A stretch of DNA of 8,197 nt from Bacillota bacterium (lineage in GTDB: Bacteria; Bacillota; Clostridia; DSM-8532): contig JAEWSN010000155.1 of assembly GCA_023459915.1 (NCBI GenBank), positions 1-8,197 on the forward strand, read 5' to 3'. The notes below the pieces were generated by a model that was not told where the DNA came from, ran no database searches, and was given only the letters and a program-made list of their open reading frames with translations. The position numbers and the translations under genes were made by a program. Positions 1 through 7,900 of the stretch are shown here, in pieces (within the stretch, counting starts at the first letter, position 1; each line of letters starts with the position of its first letter).

Positions 1-1
1 T

Positions 2-547
2 CTGCTGCTAACAGATGGTGACGAACAAGGGGGCGCCATTCCTTTCCCTTTTTGTGGTCATTGTATCCGTCAATTCGCGGTCAGGCAAGACCGTCAGCAA
101 ACGGCCTCGCTGCGGCGGCGCAAACACCCAGGTTATGTACGCGTTGAGAATATACTGGAAGCGAGATATGCAAGAAACCCAAAAATCGTAAGAACACTAA
201 ATAGATACCCAAATCCCCCAAATAAAGATATGGGTGAAGGTCTAAATACAACCTTTCAAAAAATGAAAGAATTTGGGCTTAAGGCTCCGATTATTTGCGA
301 GGATGGGAATTATGTAAAAGTTGTGTTGCCGCATATCCCTCTTGGAACTGCTGCTGAACTAATTCTTGACTATGTCAACAAGAACAATGTAATCACAAAC
401 AAAATAGCAAGAGAGTTAACTGGGATAAAATCGGAGAATCAAGTCAAGCTTGTTTTCTATAGATTGAGAGATCAAGGTTTGATTGAAAGGGTTTCTGGCC
501 TTGATGGTAATAAAGCGGCATGGAGAGCTGTGAAGAATAATGTTTAG
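2..547 (+). CDS. 3' part of AlbA_2/Schlafen-type ATP-binding regulator gene (5' end missing or disrupted)
   Basis: The frame is open from the left edge to TAG at 545-547, and 181 codons are visible. From about position 128 the protein matches, from memory, the C-terminal part of the divergent 'AAA_4/HATPase_c_4' proteins that carry an N-terminal AlbA_2 (Schlafen-like) domain, often annotated as putative transcriptional regulators or RecG-like helicases. Visible landmarks are PGYVRVENILEARYARNP (128-181), the NPPNKDMGEGLNT motif (about 212-250) and a winged-helix-like end with ELILDYVNKNNVITNKIARE and VFYRLRDQGLIERV. The AlbA_2 domain and most of the ATPase are absent from the window. Before position 128 the frame is open, but its translation does not look like the family, which should read SPG-x-LPGYV here, and the base composition is richer in GC. 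There is no ATG, GTG or TTG in frame before 230, and no Shine-Dalgarno before the ATG at 230. It is therefore either a gene entering from outside with a frameshift, or a truncated remnant. The biological target is unknown. Confidence 0.6.
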   Translation: MLLTDGDEQGGAIPFPFCGHCIRQFAVRQDRQQTASLRRRKHPGYVRVENILEARYARNPKIVRTLNRYPNPPNKDMGEGLNTTFQKMKEFGLKAPIICEDGNYVKVVLPHIPLGTAAELILDYVNKNNVITNKIARELTGIKSENQVKLVFYRLRDQGLIERVSGLDGNKAAWRAVKNNV

Positions 548-758
548 TGTGTATAGAACCTCGCTAACCATGTGTCCCCAGTATTCTCTCACCGTGCGAG
601 CCGCGCGCTCTGAAACAGGTCTCTGGATAACGGTTCGGAAACACATTCACGCAAACCGAAGATAGTGTAGTACGGAAAGCTCAGGAACAAGATATCGTAA
701 TAATCGCAGCCACGCTAACGCCGCTTGTTTGATAACACTTGCCAAATTGATGAAAAGC

Positions 759-762
759 GAGG
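759..762 (+). promoter_or_regulatory. Ribosome binding site that sets the lipoprotein start
   Basis: GAGG lies eight bases before GTG at 771. No comparable site precedes the in-frame TTG at 729 or ATG at 750. Starting at GTG also gives a compact lipoprotein signal peptide that opens with MKK. Confidence 0.55.
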
Positions 763-770
763 TAGCTGTC

Positions 771-1328
771 GTGAAAAAAGTTATGGTGTTTCTATCTGTC
801 ATCCTTATCTTGTGTTTTGCCGGATGTACTGATAATACCTATGAAATTAAGGCGCTTCAAGAAGAAATCGCATCATTAACCACAAAAGTAAGTGTTCTCA
901 CCACAGAAAACCAGCAACTTATGGAAGAACTGGCGGATACGAAAAAGATCTCAGAACGAGGGTTACTGGCTCAACAACCAACATCAGAAGCATCAATAGA
1001 GCAGAAAGCAAAAGATACGTCAGATCAGCAAGTGGTGACAGATACACCATCCGAGCTAGTAGCGACAGAAACCCCTGTTTCAGAGATAGCGACAACGGCG
1101 CAAACACCTGCTGCAACCCCTAAAAAAATTCAATCAGTCAGCCCATCAAATACTCCCACCCCAATCCCTAAGCAAAAAGAAACCGCCGTAACCGTGTACA
1201 TAACAAAAACCGGATCGAAATATCACAAAGCTGGCTGCAGATATCTCAGCAAGAGTAGCATCCCTATCGACTTAGCCTCAGCGAAAAGCAACTATTCACC
1301 GTGTAGTGTCTGCAGACCTCCAAATTGA
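771..1328 (+). CDS. Small lipoprotein with coiled coil and Ada-like Cys/His C-terminal motif
   Basis: This 185-residue protein starts at GTG (771). An upstream TTG at 729 would add 14 residues ahead of the signal peptide and is less likely. Residues 1-19 form a lipoprotein signal peptide: MKK, a hydrophobic core and a lipobox-like CFAGC with Cys19 as the predicted lipidated residue. Residues 25-60 show heptad Leu/Ile spacing and high Glu/Lys, as in a coiled coil. Residues 65-140 are a low-complexity Thr/Ser/Pro/Ala linker. The C-terminus (142-185) contains VYITKTGSKYHKAGCRYL, then PCSVC, giving H152-x3-C156-x21-C178-x2-C181. This tail recurs at the ends of many exported Firmicute proteins and resembles the zinc-binding module of Ada, so metal binding is an inference. 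The linker would hold that module away from the membrane. Its composition is more AT-rich than the genes that follow. Function is unknown, and no operon partner is apparent. Confidence 0.75.
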   Translation: MKKVMVFLSVILILCFAGCTDNTYEIKALQEEIASLTTKVSVLTTENQQLMEELADTKKISERGLLAQQPTSEASIEQKAKDTSDQQVVTDTPSELVATETPVSEIATTAQTPAATPKKIQSVSPSNTPTPIPKQKETAVTVYITKTGSKYHKAGCRYLSKSSIPIDLASAKSNYSPCSVCRPPN

Positions 1329-1351
1329 GACACTGCAGGACCGGTATCTCA

Positions 1352-1380
1352 TTGAAACAGGCATTTTGTTCTGCGATACT
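1352..1380 (+). promoter_or_regulatory. Candidate sigma-70/sigma-A promoter for the GH3 gene
   Basis: TTGAAA (1352-1357, five of six matches to TTGACA) is separated by exactly 17 bases from GATACT (1375-1380, four of six matches to TATAAT). Transcription would begin near 1387, leaving a leader of about 70 bases before the GH3 start. It lies just after the lipoprotein stop, so GH3 need not depend on read-through. The call rests on consensus and spacing only. Confidence 0.4.
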
Positions 1381-1446
1381 ATGAGGGCAACCCTTGCTTC
1401 ATCCGACCACACAACGCATTGCAATCGTGGCGCACAACATCATCCT

Positions 1447-1451
1447 GGAGG
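1447..1451 (+). promoter_or_regulatory. Ribosome binding site of the GH3 gene
   Basis: GGAGG lies four bases before ATG at 1456. This site fixes the start, although the frame stays open back to 1306, because it places the initiator directly at a lipoprotein signal peptide. Confidence 0.65.
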
Positions 1452-1455
1452 TACC

Positions 1456-3429
1456 ATGAAACCCACCATTCGCCGGTTATCTGTATTACTACTCGCCTTA
1501 ATGATAACACTGACCACTGGTTGCACAAACACTGACCCAAACGCAGCCTCACTCGTTGCTAGCTCAACCGTGACTTCAACAGCCACACCGAATCCTTCTG
1601 CCACCACAACCACATCGGACGCGTCGGCCACCGCCACACCAGAAGCCACACCGGAGGCCACTCCGGAACCGCGCTTAATCGACCTGGTGGCGGATGGCAC
1701 CATGACCATTGACGACCTCCTCACCGAAATGACCCTGGATGAGAAAATCGGGCAGATGATTCAGGCGGAACGCGCGTCCGCAAGCCCCAATAGTGTCACC
1801 AAGTACACCCTCGGGTCCATCCTCAGCGGCGGCGGTTCCGTACCGGGCGACGGAGGGCAGGAAGCCTGGCTTGCCATGATGCAGAAGTACCAGGACGCGG
1901 CTGCGCAAACACGCCTCGGCATCCCGGTGCTGTACGGGGTCGACGCGGTGCACGGACACAACAACGCGGCCGGTGCCGTCATCTTCCCGCACAACATCGG
2001 GCTTGGTGCCGCGAACGATCCGGCGATGATGGCGCAGATCGGTGATGCAACCGCCCGCGAAGTGGCGGCCACAGGGGTTCGCTGGAATTTTGCGCCGGTT
2101 GTCGCACCGGTTGGAGACATCCGGTGGGGTCGTACCTACGAGGGCTTCAGCCAGGACCCCGCGCGTGTCGCCGCCCTCTCCATCCCCTACATCACGGGTC
2201 ACGAGGCCTTCGGTGTTGTGGCCTGCGCCAAGCACTTCATCGCTGACGGCGCCACCATCTGGGGCACCGGCGACCACGGATACCACATCGATCAGGGGGA
2301 TGCTCGGATGTCGGAGGAAACCCTGCGTTCGGTCTATCTGCCGCTTTACAAGCAGGCGGTTGATGCCGGCGTGCAGACCGTGATGGTGTCCTTCAGCAGC
2401 TGGAACGGTGTCAAGCATCATAGCAATCAATACTTGATCACGGATGTGCTCAAGGGCGAGCTCGGCTTCGAGGGCTTCGTGGTGACCGATTGGGAGGCCC
2501 TGCATCAGGTGGAGGCGGATGGCCTCCACGATCAGGTCGTCAAAGTGATCAATGCCGGCGTCGACATGTTGATGGAACCGGATCATTGGCCTGCCTGCCT
2601 GACAGAGATCAGAGCGGCTGTCGATGCCGGGGAAATCCCACAGGCACGCATTGACGATGCCGTCCGCCGCATCCTGCGCGTCAAATTGTCCATCGGGCTA
2701 TTGAAGAACCCGCTGGGGCCGGCTTCCGGCACACAGGCCACGCTCGGTGACGACTCGGTTCGTGCACTTGCCCGGGAAGCTGCGGCAAAATCGCTTGTTC
2801 TGCTGAAGAATGATCAGGGCATGCTGCCATTGGCGAAAGACGCGAAGCTTCTGGTGCTGGGCCCTGCCGCCGACGATCTCGGTGTCCAGTGCGGCGGCTG
2901 GACACGTGAATGGCAGGGAGGCCGGGACAGGGCGAACATGCCCTGGGTGCAGGGTACCACGATCCTGGAGGGACTGCGGTCTGTCGCGGAATCCTCAGGC
3001 GGACACATCGTAACCGATCCGGCCGAGGCGGATGGCGCGGCGGCTGTCCTTGTTGTGCTCGGGGAGCGGCCCTATGCGGAGGGCCAGGGCGACGATGGCA
3101 CCCTGACCCTGTATGAGGGAACGGCGCTGCCCGAAAACCGCGCGGCACTTGAAGCCGCTGAGGCGACGGACCTTCCCGTCATCACCGTGCTGGTCTCCGG
3201 CCGCCCGCGGCTTGTGACGGAAGAACTGAATAACTGGTCCGCCTTTGTGGCGGCATGGCTGCCCGGTTCCGAGGGAGCCGGTGTGGCCGACGTGCTGTAC
3301 GGAGACAAGCCCTTTACCGGAACACTGCCCTACGCATGGCCCAGGACGCTGGCACAGGCGGATACAAAGGTATCCGCCACCGATGTGGGGGAACCGTTGT
3401 TCCCGCTGGGGTACGCCTTTTCAAAGTGA
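1456..3429 (+). CDS. Lipoprotein glycoside hydrolase family 3 (beta-glucosidase / beta-glucan exohydrolase type)
   Basis: The predicted product is a 657-residue exported enzyme that removes terminal beta-glucosyl residues from glycosides or beta-glucan oligosaccharides, the usual activity of this two-domain GH3 class. Residues 1-23 are a lipoprotein signal peptide ending in LTTGC. A Thr/Ser/Ala/Pro-rich linker with repeated ATPE follows to about residue 75. The N-terminal TIM-barrel domain runs from about 85 to 410, with VDAVHGHNN, RWGRTYEGFSQDP, AKHF (K259-H260) and GFVVTDWEAL, in which D345 is the expected nucleophile. The C-terminal alpha/beta domain runs from about 435 to 655, with KSLVLLKND, then YAEGQGD, in which E542 matches the acid/base Glu of barley exohydrolase ExoI, and WLPGSEGAGVADVLYG. 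Length and motifs indicate an intact enzyme anchored outside the cytoplasmic membrane. A NiaP-like transporter gene follows after 59 bases. The exact substrate (glucose or xylose, linkage) cannot be read from the sequence. Confidence 0.92.
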   Translation: MKPTIRRLSVLLLALMITLTTGCTNTDPNAASLVASSTVTSTATPNPSATTTTSDASATATPEATPEATPEPRLIDLVADGTMTIDDLLTEMTLDEKIGQMIQAERASASPNSVTKYTLGSILSGGGSVPGDGGQEAWLAMMQKYQDAAAQTRLGIPVLYGVDAVHGHNNAAGAVIFPHNIGLGAANDPAMMAQIGDATAREVAATGVRWNFAPVVAPVGDIRWGRTYEGFSQDPARVAALSIPYITGHEAFGVVACAKHFIADGATIWGTGDHGYHIDQGDARMSEETLRSVYLPLYKQAVDAGVQTVMVSFSSWNGVKHHSNQYLITDVLKGELGFEGFVVTDWEALHQVEADGLHDQVVKVINAGVDMLMEPDHWPACLTEIRAAVDAGEIPQARIDDAVRRILRVKLSIGLLKNPLGPASGTQATLGDDSVRALAREAAAKSLVLLKNDQGMLPLAKDAKLLVLGPAADDLGVQCGGWTREWQGGRDRANMPWVQGTTILEGLRSVAESSGGHIVTDPAEADGAAAVLVVLGERPYAEGQGDDGTLTLYEGTALPENRAALEAAEATDLPVITVLVSGRPRLVTEELNNWSAFVAAWLPGSEGAGVADVLYGDKPFTGTLPYAWPRTLAQADTKVSATDVGEPLFPLGYAFSK

Positions 3430-3452
3430 CGGAGCCACCAGACATCAAGGGG

Positions 3453-3471
3453 GCCGCCCTCCCGGGGCGGC
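3453..3471 (+). other. GC-rich intergenic hairpin between GH3 and transporter genes
   Basis: A perfect 7-bp stem pairs GCCGCCC (3453-3459) with GGGCGGC (3465-3471) around a five-base loop. No T-tract follows, so it is not a standard intrinsic terminator. It ends five bases before the G-rich Shine-Dalgarno of the transporter. It could act as a processing or stability element, or tune relative expression of the two genes. Confidence 0.5.
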
Positions 3472-3476
3472 TGAAA

Positions 3477-3481
3477 GGGGG
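3477..3481 (+). promoter_or_regulatory. Ribosome binding site of the NiaP-like transporter gene
   Basis: AAAGGGGGA has its G5 core seven bases before ATG at 3489. It selects this start over the long upstream open frame that overlaps GH3. Confidence 0.55.
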
Positions 3482-3488
3482 ACTCTCC

Positions 3489-4820
3489 ATGAACGGCATC
3501 GCACAACGCATCGACCGCCTGCCCTCCACGCCCTTGCTGCGCAAGGTGCTCTTCCTCACCGGCATCGGCTGGATGTTCGACGCCATGGATCAGGGCATGG
3601 TTTCCGGCGTCATGGCAGCCATCGGCAAGGATTGGGCGCTCGGCACCGATCAACTCGGTCTGCTCGGCAGCGCGGGCATGCTCGGTATGGGCCTGGGCGC
3701 CGCGATTTCCGGTATGGCGGCTGACAAATGGGGCCGCCGCAACGTCATCCTCGCCACCCTCGTGCTATATGGCATCGCAAGCGGTCTTTCCGGCTTCGCG
3801 ACAAGCTTTCCGATGCTGCTGGCACTGCGCTTCCTGACCGGTTTCGGTCTGGGCGGGGAACTGCCGGCCGCCTCCACGCTTGTCAGCGAGTGGTCGCCGA
3901 CCCGTATCCGTGGCCGCAATGTCATCTTCCTCGAAAGCTTCTGGGCCTGGGGCTGGATCCTCGCCGCCCTCGTCGCCTATCTGCTGATTCCTGTATACGG
4001 CTGGCGCATTGCGTTCTGGATCGGTGCGGTTCCCGCTCTTTTTGCAGCGATTCTTCGTGCCGCGGTACCCGAATCGCCCCGCTGGCTTGAATCGAAGGGC
4101 AGGACCATGGAAGCGGACGGCCTGCTGCGGGTCATGGAAAAACAGGCTGGCATGGAGTCACCGGCCTCACCGGAGACTTCCGCCGCAACCACGGCGCACC
4201 GTATCACCTTCCTCGACCTGTGGTCGAAGAAGTATCTGCTGTCCACCATCGTGCTGTGGGCGATCTGGTTCGGCATCAACTTCGGCTACTACGGCTTCGT
4301 GCTCTGGACACCGTCGCTCCTTGTCGCCAAGGGCTTCGCGCTGGTCAAGAGCTTCGAGTTCACGCTCATCATGTGTCTGGCGCAGCTCCCTGGTTATTTC
4401 TCCGCCGCCTGGCTTGTGGAGCGTATCGGGCGCAAGAAGGTACTTGCCGTCTACTTCGCGGGAACGGCTCTTGCCGCCTGGCTTTTCGGACATGCAGATA
4501 CCACCGCGACCGTATTGGCTGCGGGCAGTTTGCTGTACTTTTTCAGCCTTGGCGCCTGGGGTTGTGTCTACGCCTACACGCCCGAGGTCTACCCCACCGA
4601 GGCGCGCGCAAGCGGCACCGGCTGGGCTTCCGCCTTTGGCCGCATTGGGGCGTTCATTGCGCCGCTGACGGTACCGGTGATGTACAAGGCATTCGGCGAA
4701 CAGACCGGGTTTGGGGCGGTCTTTGCTGTGCTGACGGGCGTATTCGCCGTCGTGGCGGTCATCGTGGTTGTGTTCGGCAAGGAAACGAAGGGACGATCCC
4801 TCGAGCAGATCAACGGATAA
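3489..4820 (+). CDS. niaP: Major facilitator superfamily transporter, NiaP-like (putative niacin/nicotinamide carrier)
   Basis: The product is a 443-residue inner-membrane transporter with about twelve hydrophobic segments in two halves, joined by a hydrophilic loop at about 195-245. Major facilitator signatures are GMAADKWGRR (75-84, loop 2-3), RFLTGFGLGGELP (114-126), PESPRWL (194-200), the second-half loop ERIGRKK (311-317), YTPEVYPTEAR (363-373) and the C-terminal KETKG (431-435). Several stretches match my recollection of Bacillus subtilis NiaP (YceI) closely: GWxFDAMD near the start, GGELPxASTLVSE, FLESFWAxGW, AQLPGYFSAAWL and SxGAWGxxYAYTPE. NiaP takes up nicotinate or nicotinamide for NAD salvage. 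Related carriers move aromatic acids or sugars, so the family is more certain than the substrate. The gene follows a GH3 gene by 59 bases on the same strand and converges with ileS. No recognisable niacin-responsive operator was seen. Confidence 0.8.
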   Translation: MNGIAQRIDRLPSTPLLRKVLFLTGIGWMFDAMDQGMVSGVMAAIGKDWALGTDQLGLLGSAGMLGMGLGAAISGMAADKWGRRNVILATLVLYGIASGLSGFATSFPMLLALRFLTGFGLGGELPAASTLVSEWSPTRIRGRNVIFLESFWAWGWILAALVAYLLIPVYGWRIAFWIGAVPALFAAILRAAVPESPRWLESKGRTMEADGLLRVMEKQAGMESPASPETSAATTAHRITFLDLWSKKYLLSTIVLWAIWFGINFGYYGFVLWTPSLLVAKGFALVKSFEFTLIMCLAQLPGYFSAAWLVERIGRKKVLAVYFAGTALAAWLFGHADTTATVLAAGSLLYFFSLGAWGCVYAYTPEVYPTEARASGTGWASAFGRIGAFIAPLTVPVMYKAFGEQTGFGAVFAVLTGVFAVVAVIVVVFGKETKGRSLEQING

Positions 4821-4934
4821 GGTGCCGCATGGGCCAACCCTTGTATGATGCCCTGTTACCCACTTTCATGGCATGTTCCGCCACTGCGCGCGAATCTGGC
4901 ACTGCATGCCCCGGCTGTGCAAGAGACGCATTGT

Positions 4935-4957
4935 CGGCAGTGCCTGCAGGCCTGCCG
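4935..4957. terminator. Possible bidirectional hairpin between convergent niaP-like and ileS genes
   Basis: CGGCAG (4935-4940) pairs with CTGCCG (4952-4957). Inside it, GCC (4942-4944) pairs with GGC (4949-4951) around a TGCA loop, with one unpaired T at 4941. The location, between two converging stops (4820 and 4963), suits a shared transcript end. There is no T-tract on either strand, so intrinsic termination is doubtful. Confidence 0.3.
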
Positions 4958-4962
4958 TACTG

Positions 4963-7900
4963 TCACGCCATCGCAATGGAAACCACAAGGGCTTCCCCTT
5001 CAATCTCCACAGCCGTCGCAGCCTGCGTCACTTCGCCAACCTCACTCAGCGTCTCCCGGCAGACATATTCGATCCACTCCTGCGGATACTCGCCCGTGAC
5101 ACTGATGACGATGCGATCCGTGATATCGCATCCCATCTGTTTTCTCGCTTCCTGGATATGACGAACCATCTCACGGGCAAGCCCTTCGCGCTTGAGATCC
5201 TCTGTCACCGTCAGATCCAGCGAAACCACAACCCCCTGATGGCCGGCGGCATGCATGCCTTCCCTTGCCTGGTAGGTCACAAGGAGGATGCTTTCATCAA
5301 AGCGTTCCTGCCCGCCGTTGATGGTGAGCCACACCCCATCCTCACGCAGCGCAAATTTGCCGCTCTTGATGGCCTTGATGATCTCCGGAATCTGTTCGGG
5401 ATACCTGTCGCGGATTGCCTGAAAGAATGGGTCGTACTTCACAGTGACAATGGCGCTGGCATCCTGAAGCACCTCCACCACCTTCACATTGAGCTCTTCC
5501 GCGATGATCTCCTTGAATTCCGTGACGATGGCATTGTGCTCCGGATCGGTAAGCGCCACCTTCAAGACGCCCAGCGGCTGACGGTTCTTGATTCGGTTCT
5601 TGTTCCGGATGGATCTTGCAAGGTTGATCACGTTCTGCACCAACTCCACCTTCTGCAACATGGCATCATCCTGGAACGACGCCGGAATGCTTGGCCAATC
5701 CGCAAGGTGAACCGAGAGCTCATCAGTGAACGTCTTGTAGAGTTTCTCCGAGAGAAACGGCGCAACCGGCGCAAACAACACGGCCGTGTTCACAAGCACG
5801 TAGTAGAGCGTCTCATAGGCATTCCGCTTGTCCAGGGACATGCCCCTGCCCCAGAACCTTCTCCTGGAGCGCCGGATATACCAATTGGTCAGGCCATCCA
5901 CGAGTGAGACGAGACGCTCCACATACTGGTTCACGAGATACGCGTCCATGCTGGTCGTGATCTTGTCAGCGGTGTCGTACAGCTTGGCCAGAATCCACTG
6001 GTCGAGCGGGTTGTCGGAATCCGGCACCTTCGGCGTCTTTAGGCAGAACCCATCGATGTTCGCGTATGATAAATAAAAGTTGCAGGCATTCCAATAGGGC
6101 AGCAGCAACTGCTGATAGGCATCTTGTATGCCCGTTTCGTCAAAGAGCAGATCCCCAATCAGCATCGCATTGGTTTGGTACAGATACAGCCGGAACGCGT
6201 CCGTGCCCCATTTCTGCATCAGCGTCATGGGGTCCGTGTAGTTCTTGGAGGACTTGGACAGCTTTTTCCCGTCCTTCGCCAGAATCGTGCCGTGGACAAT
6301 GCAATGCTGGAACGCGGGCCGGTCGAACAGCGCGACGGCCAGCACATGCAGATAATAGAACCAGCACCGGATCTGCCCGGTGTACTCCACGATAAAGTCG
6401 CTAGGGAAGTGGGATTCAAACCAGTCCTTGTTCTCAAAGGGGTAATGCTTCTGGGCAAAGGGAACCGAACCGCTTTCAAACCAGCAGTCCAGCACTTCGG
6501 GGATACGCCGCATCGTGCCGCCACAGCAGGAGCACGGGAAGGTGACCTCGTCCATGTATTGCCGGTGAAGGTCTGTCAGGCGAATGCCACTCGCCTGATG
6601 GATTTCGTCGATGCTGCCCAGCACCACGCGCTCCGCGCACGCCTCACATTCCCAGATGGGCATGGGGGTGCTCCAATACCGGTTTCTCGAGATGTTCCAG
6701 TCCCGCGCGTTTGCCAGCCAGTTGCCGAAGCGGCCATGCTTCACGGTTTCCGGGATCCAGTCAATCTCTTCGTTGCAGGCCAGCAGCCGATCCTTGATCT
6801 TCTCGATGTTGAAATACCAGGCATCCATCGCCTTGTAGATCAACGGACGCTTGCAGCGCCAGCAATGGGGATAGTTGTGCTCCAGGGTGCCGTCCGCAAC
6901 CGCTTTCCCGCGCTCATGGAGGAAGCGGATGATGGCCTGGTTCTGTTCAAGCACCTGCTTCTGGCCGTCAGGATCATAGAAGTCCGAAATTTCGGCGGTA
7001 AACCGCCCCTTCGCGTCAACAGGGTTCACCAGCGGGATATGATGCTTCTTGCAGGTCCAGTAGTCGTCCTCGCCAAAGGCCGGGGCGGTGTGTACAATGC
7101 CCACGCCATCCTCGGCATCCACATAGTCTGCCGTCACCACCTGGAACGCGCCTTCGGCCTTCTTGTCGGCAAAATAAGGGAACAACGGTTCATACGTCAT
7201 GCCAACCAGCTCGGTGCCCGGAACCACCTTCCTAATCTGCGGCTGCTCACCAAACACCTTCGGATACCTTGACAGGCAACCTTCGCTCGCGATCAGGACC
7301 TCCTGCCCCACATCCACAAACGCGTAGCCGAACGTGGGCCCCACGGCCAAACACATGTTGGCAGGCAGTGTCCAGGGGGTTGTGGTCCAGGCCAGAAAGT
7401 GGACGGGTTTGCCTGCCATCCGCGTTCCGGTATTGAACTTTGCAATCACCCACCGGTCCTGCCGCGGGCGTGTGGAATCGGATTCTCTGGTGTCCGAAAT
7501 CGACAGCGAGGTTTCACAATGCATGCAATACGGCGTCACGCGATAGTCCCTGTAGATCAGGTCCTTGTCATAGCACTGCTTGAACGCCCACAGCACGCTC
7601 TCCATAAACGGGGTGTCCATGGTCTTGTAGGCGCCGTCATAGTCGACCCAACGCGCCATGTGCGCAACGTACTCCCGCCAGGATTCATTGTTGTGGGAAA
7701 CGATTTCCCGGCATGTGTCATTGAACGCGGCGATGCCCAATTCGTTTTCAATGACATGCTTGCCTTCAATGCCCAGCTGCACCTCCGCCTGATTCTCAAT
7801 GGGCAGTCCATGACAGTCCCATCCCCACACGCGTGGTACGGAATAGCCACGCATGGTCCAATAGCGGGCGATCATGTCCTTGATGAAGGAGACCAGCACC

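Noticed and set aside
1306..1455. Upstream extension of the GH3 protein by 50 residues, overlapping the lipoprotein gene.
   Set aside because: The extension would put the signal peptide inside the protein. GGAGG at 1447-1451 and the lipobox support the ATG at 1456.
1675..2586. Long minus-strand open frame opposite the GH3 gene.
   Set aside because: It is the complement of a GC-rich gene with clear catalytic motifs. The translation has low-complexity, His/Asp/Gly-biased character and no recognisable family.
4870..4910. GGCATG (4870-4875) and CATGCC (4905-4910) as a terminator stem after the transporter gene.
   Set aside because: The stem has six pairs around a 29-base loop and no T-tract. 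The hairpin at 4935-4957 is stronger.
6124..7272. Long plus-strand open frames opposite ileS (6124-7272, 7399-8178 and 4873-5907).
   Set aside because: IleRS is unambiguous across all of this DNA on the minus strand. The plus-strand frames have no plausible domains and arise from the codon bias of ileS.
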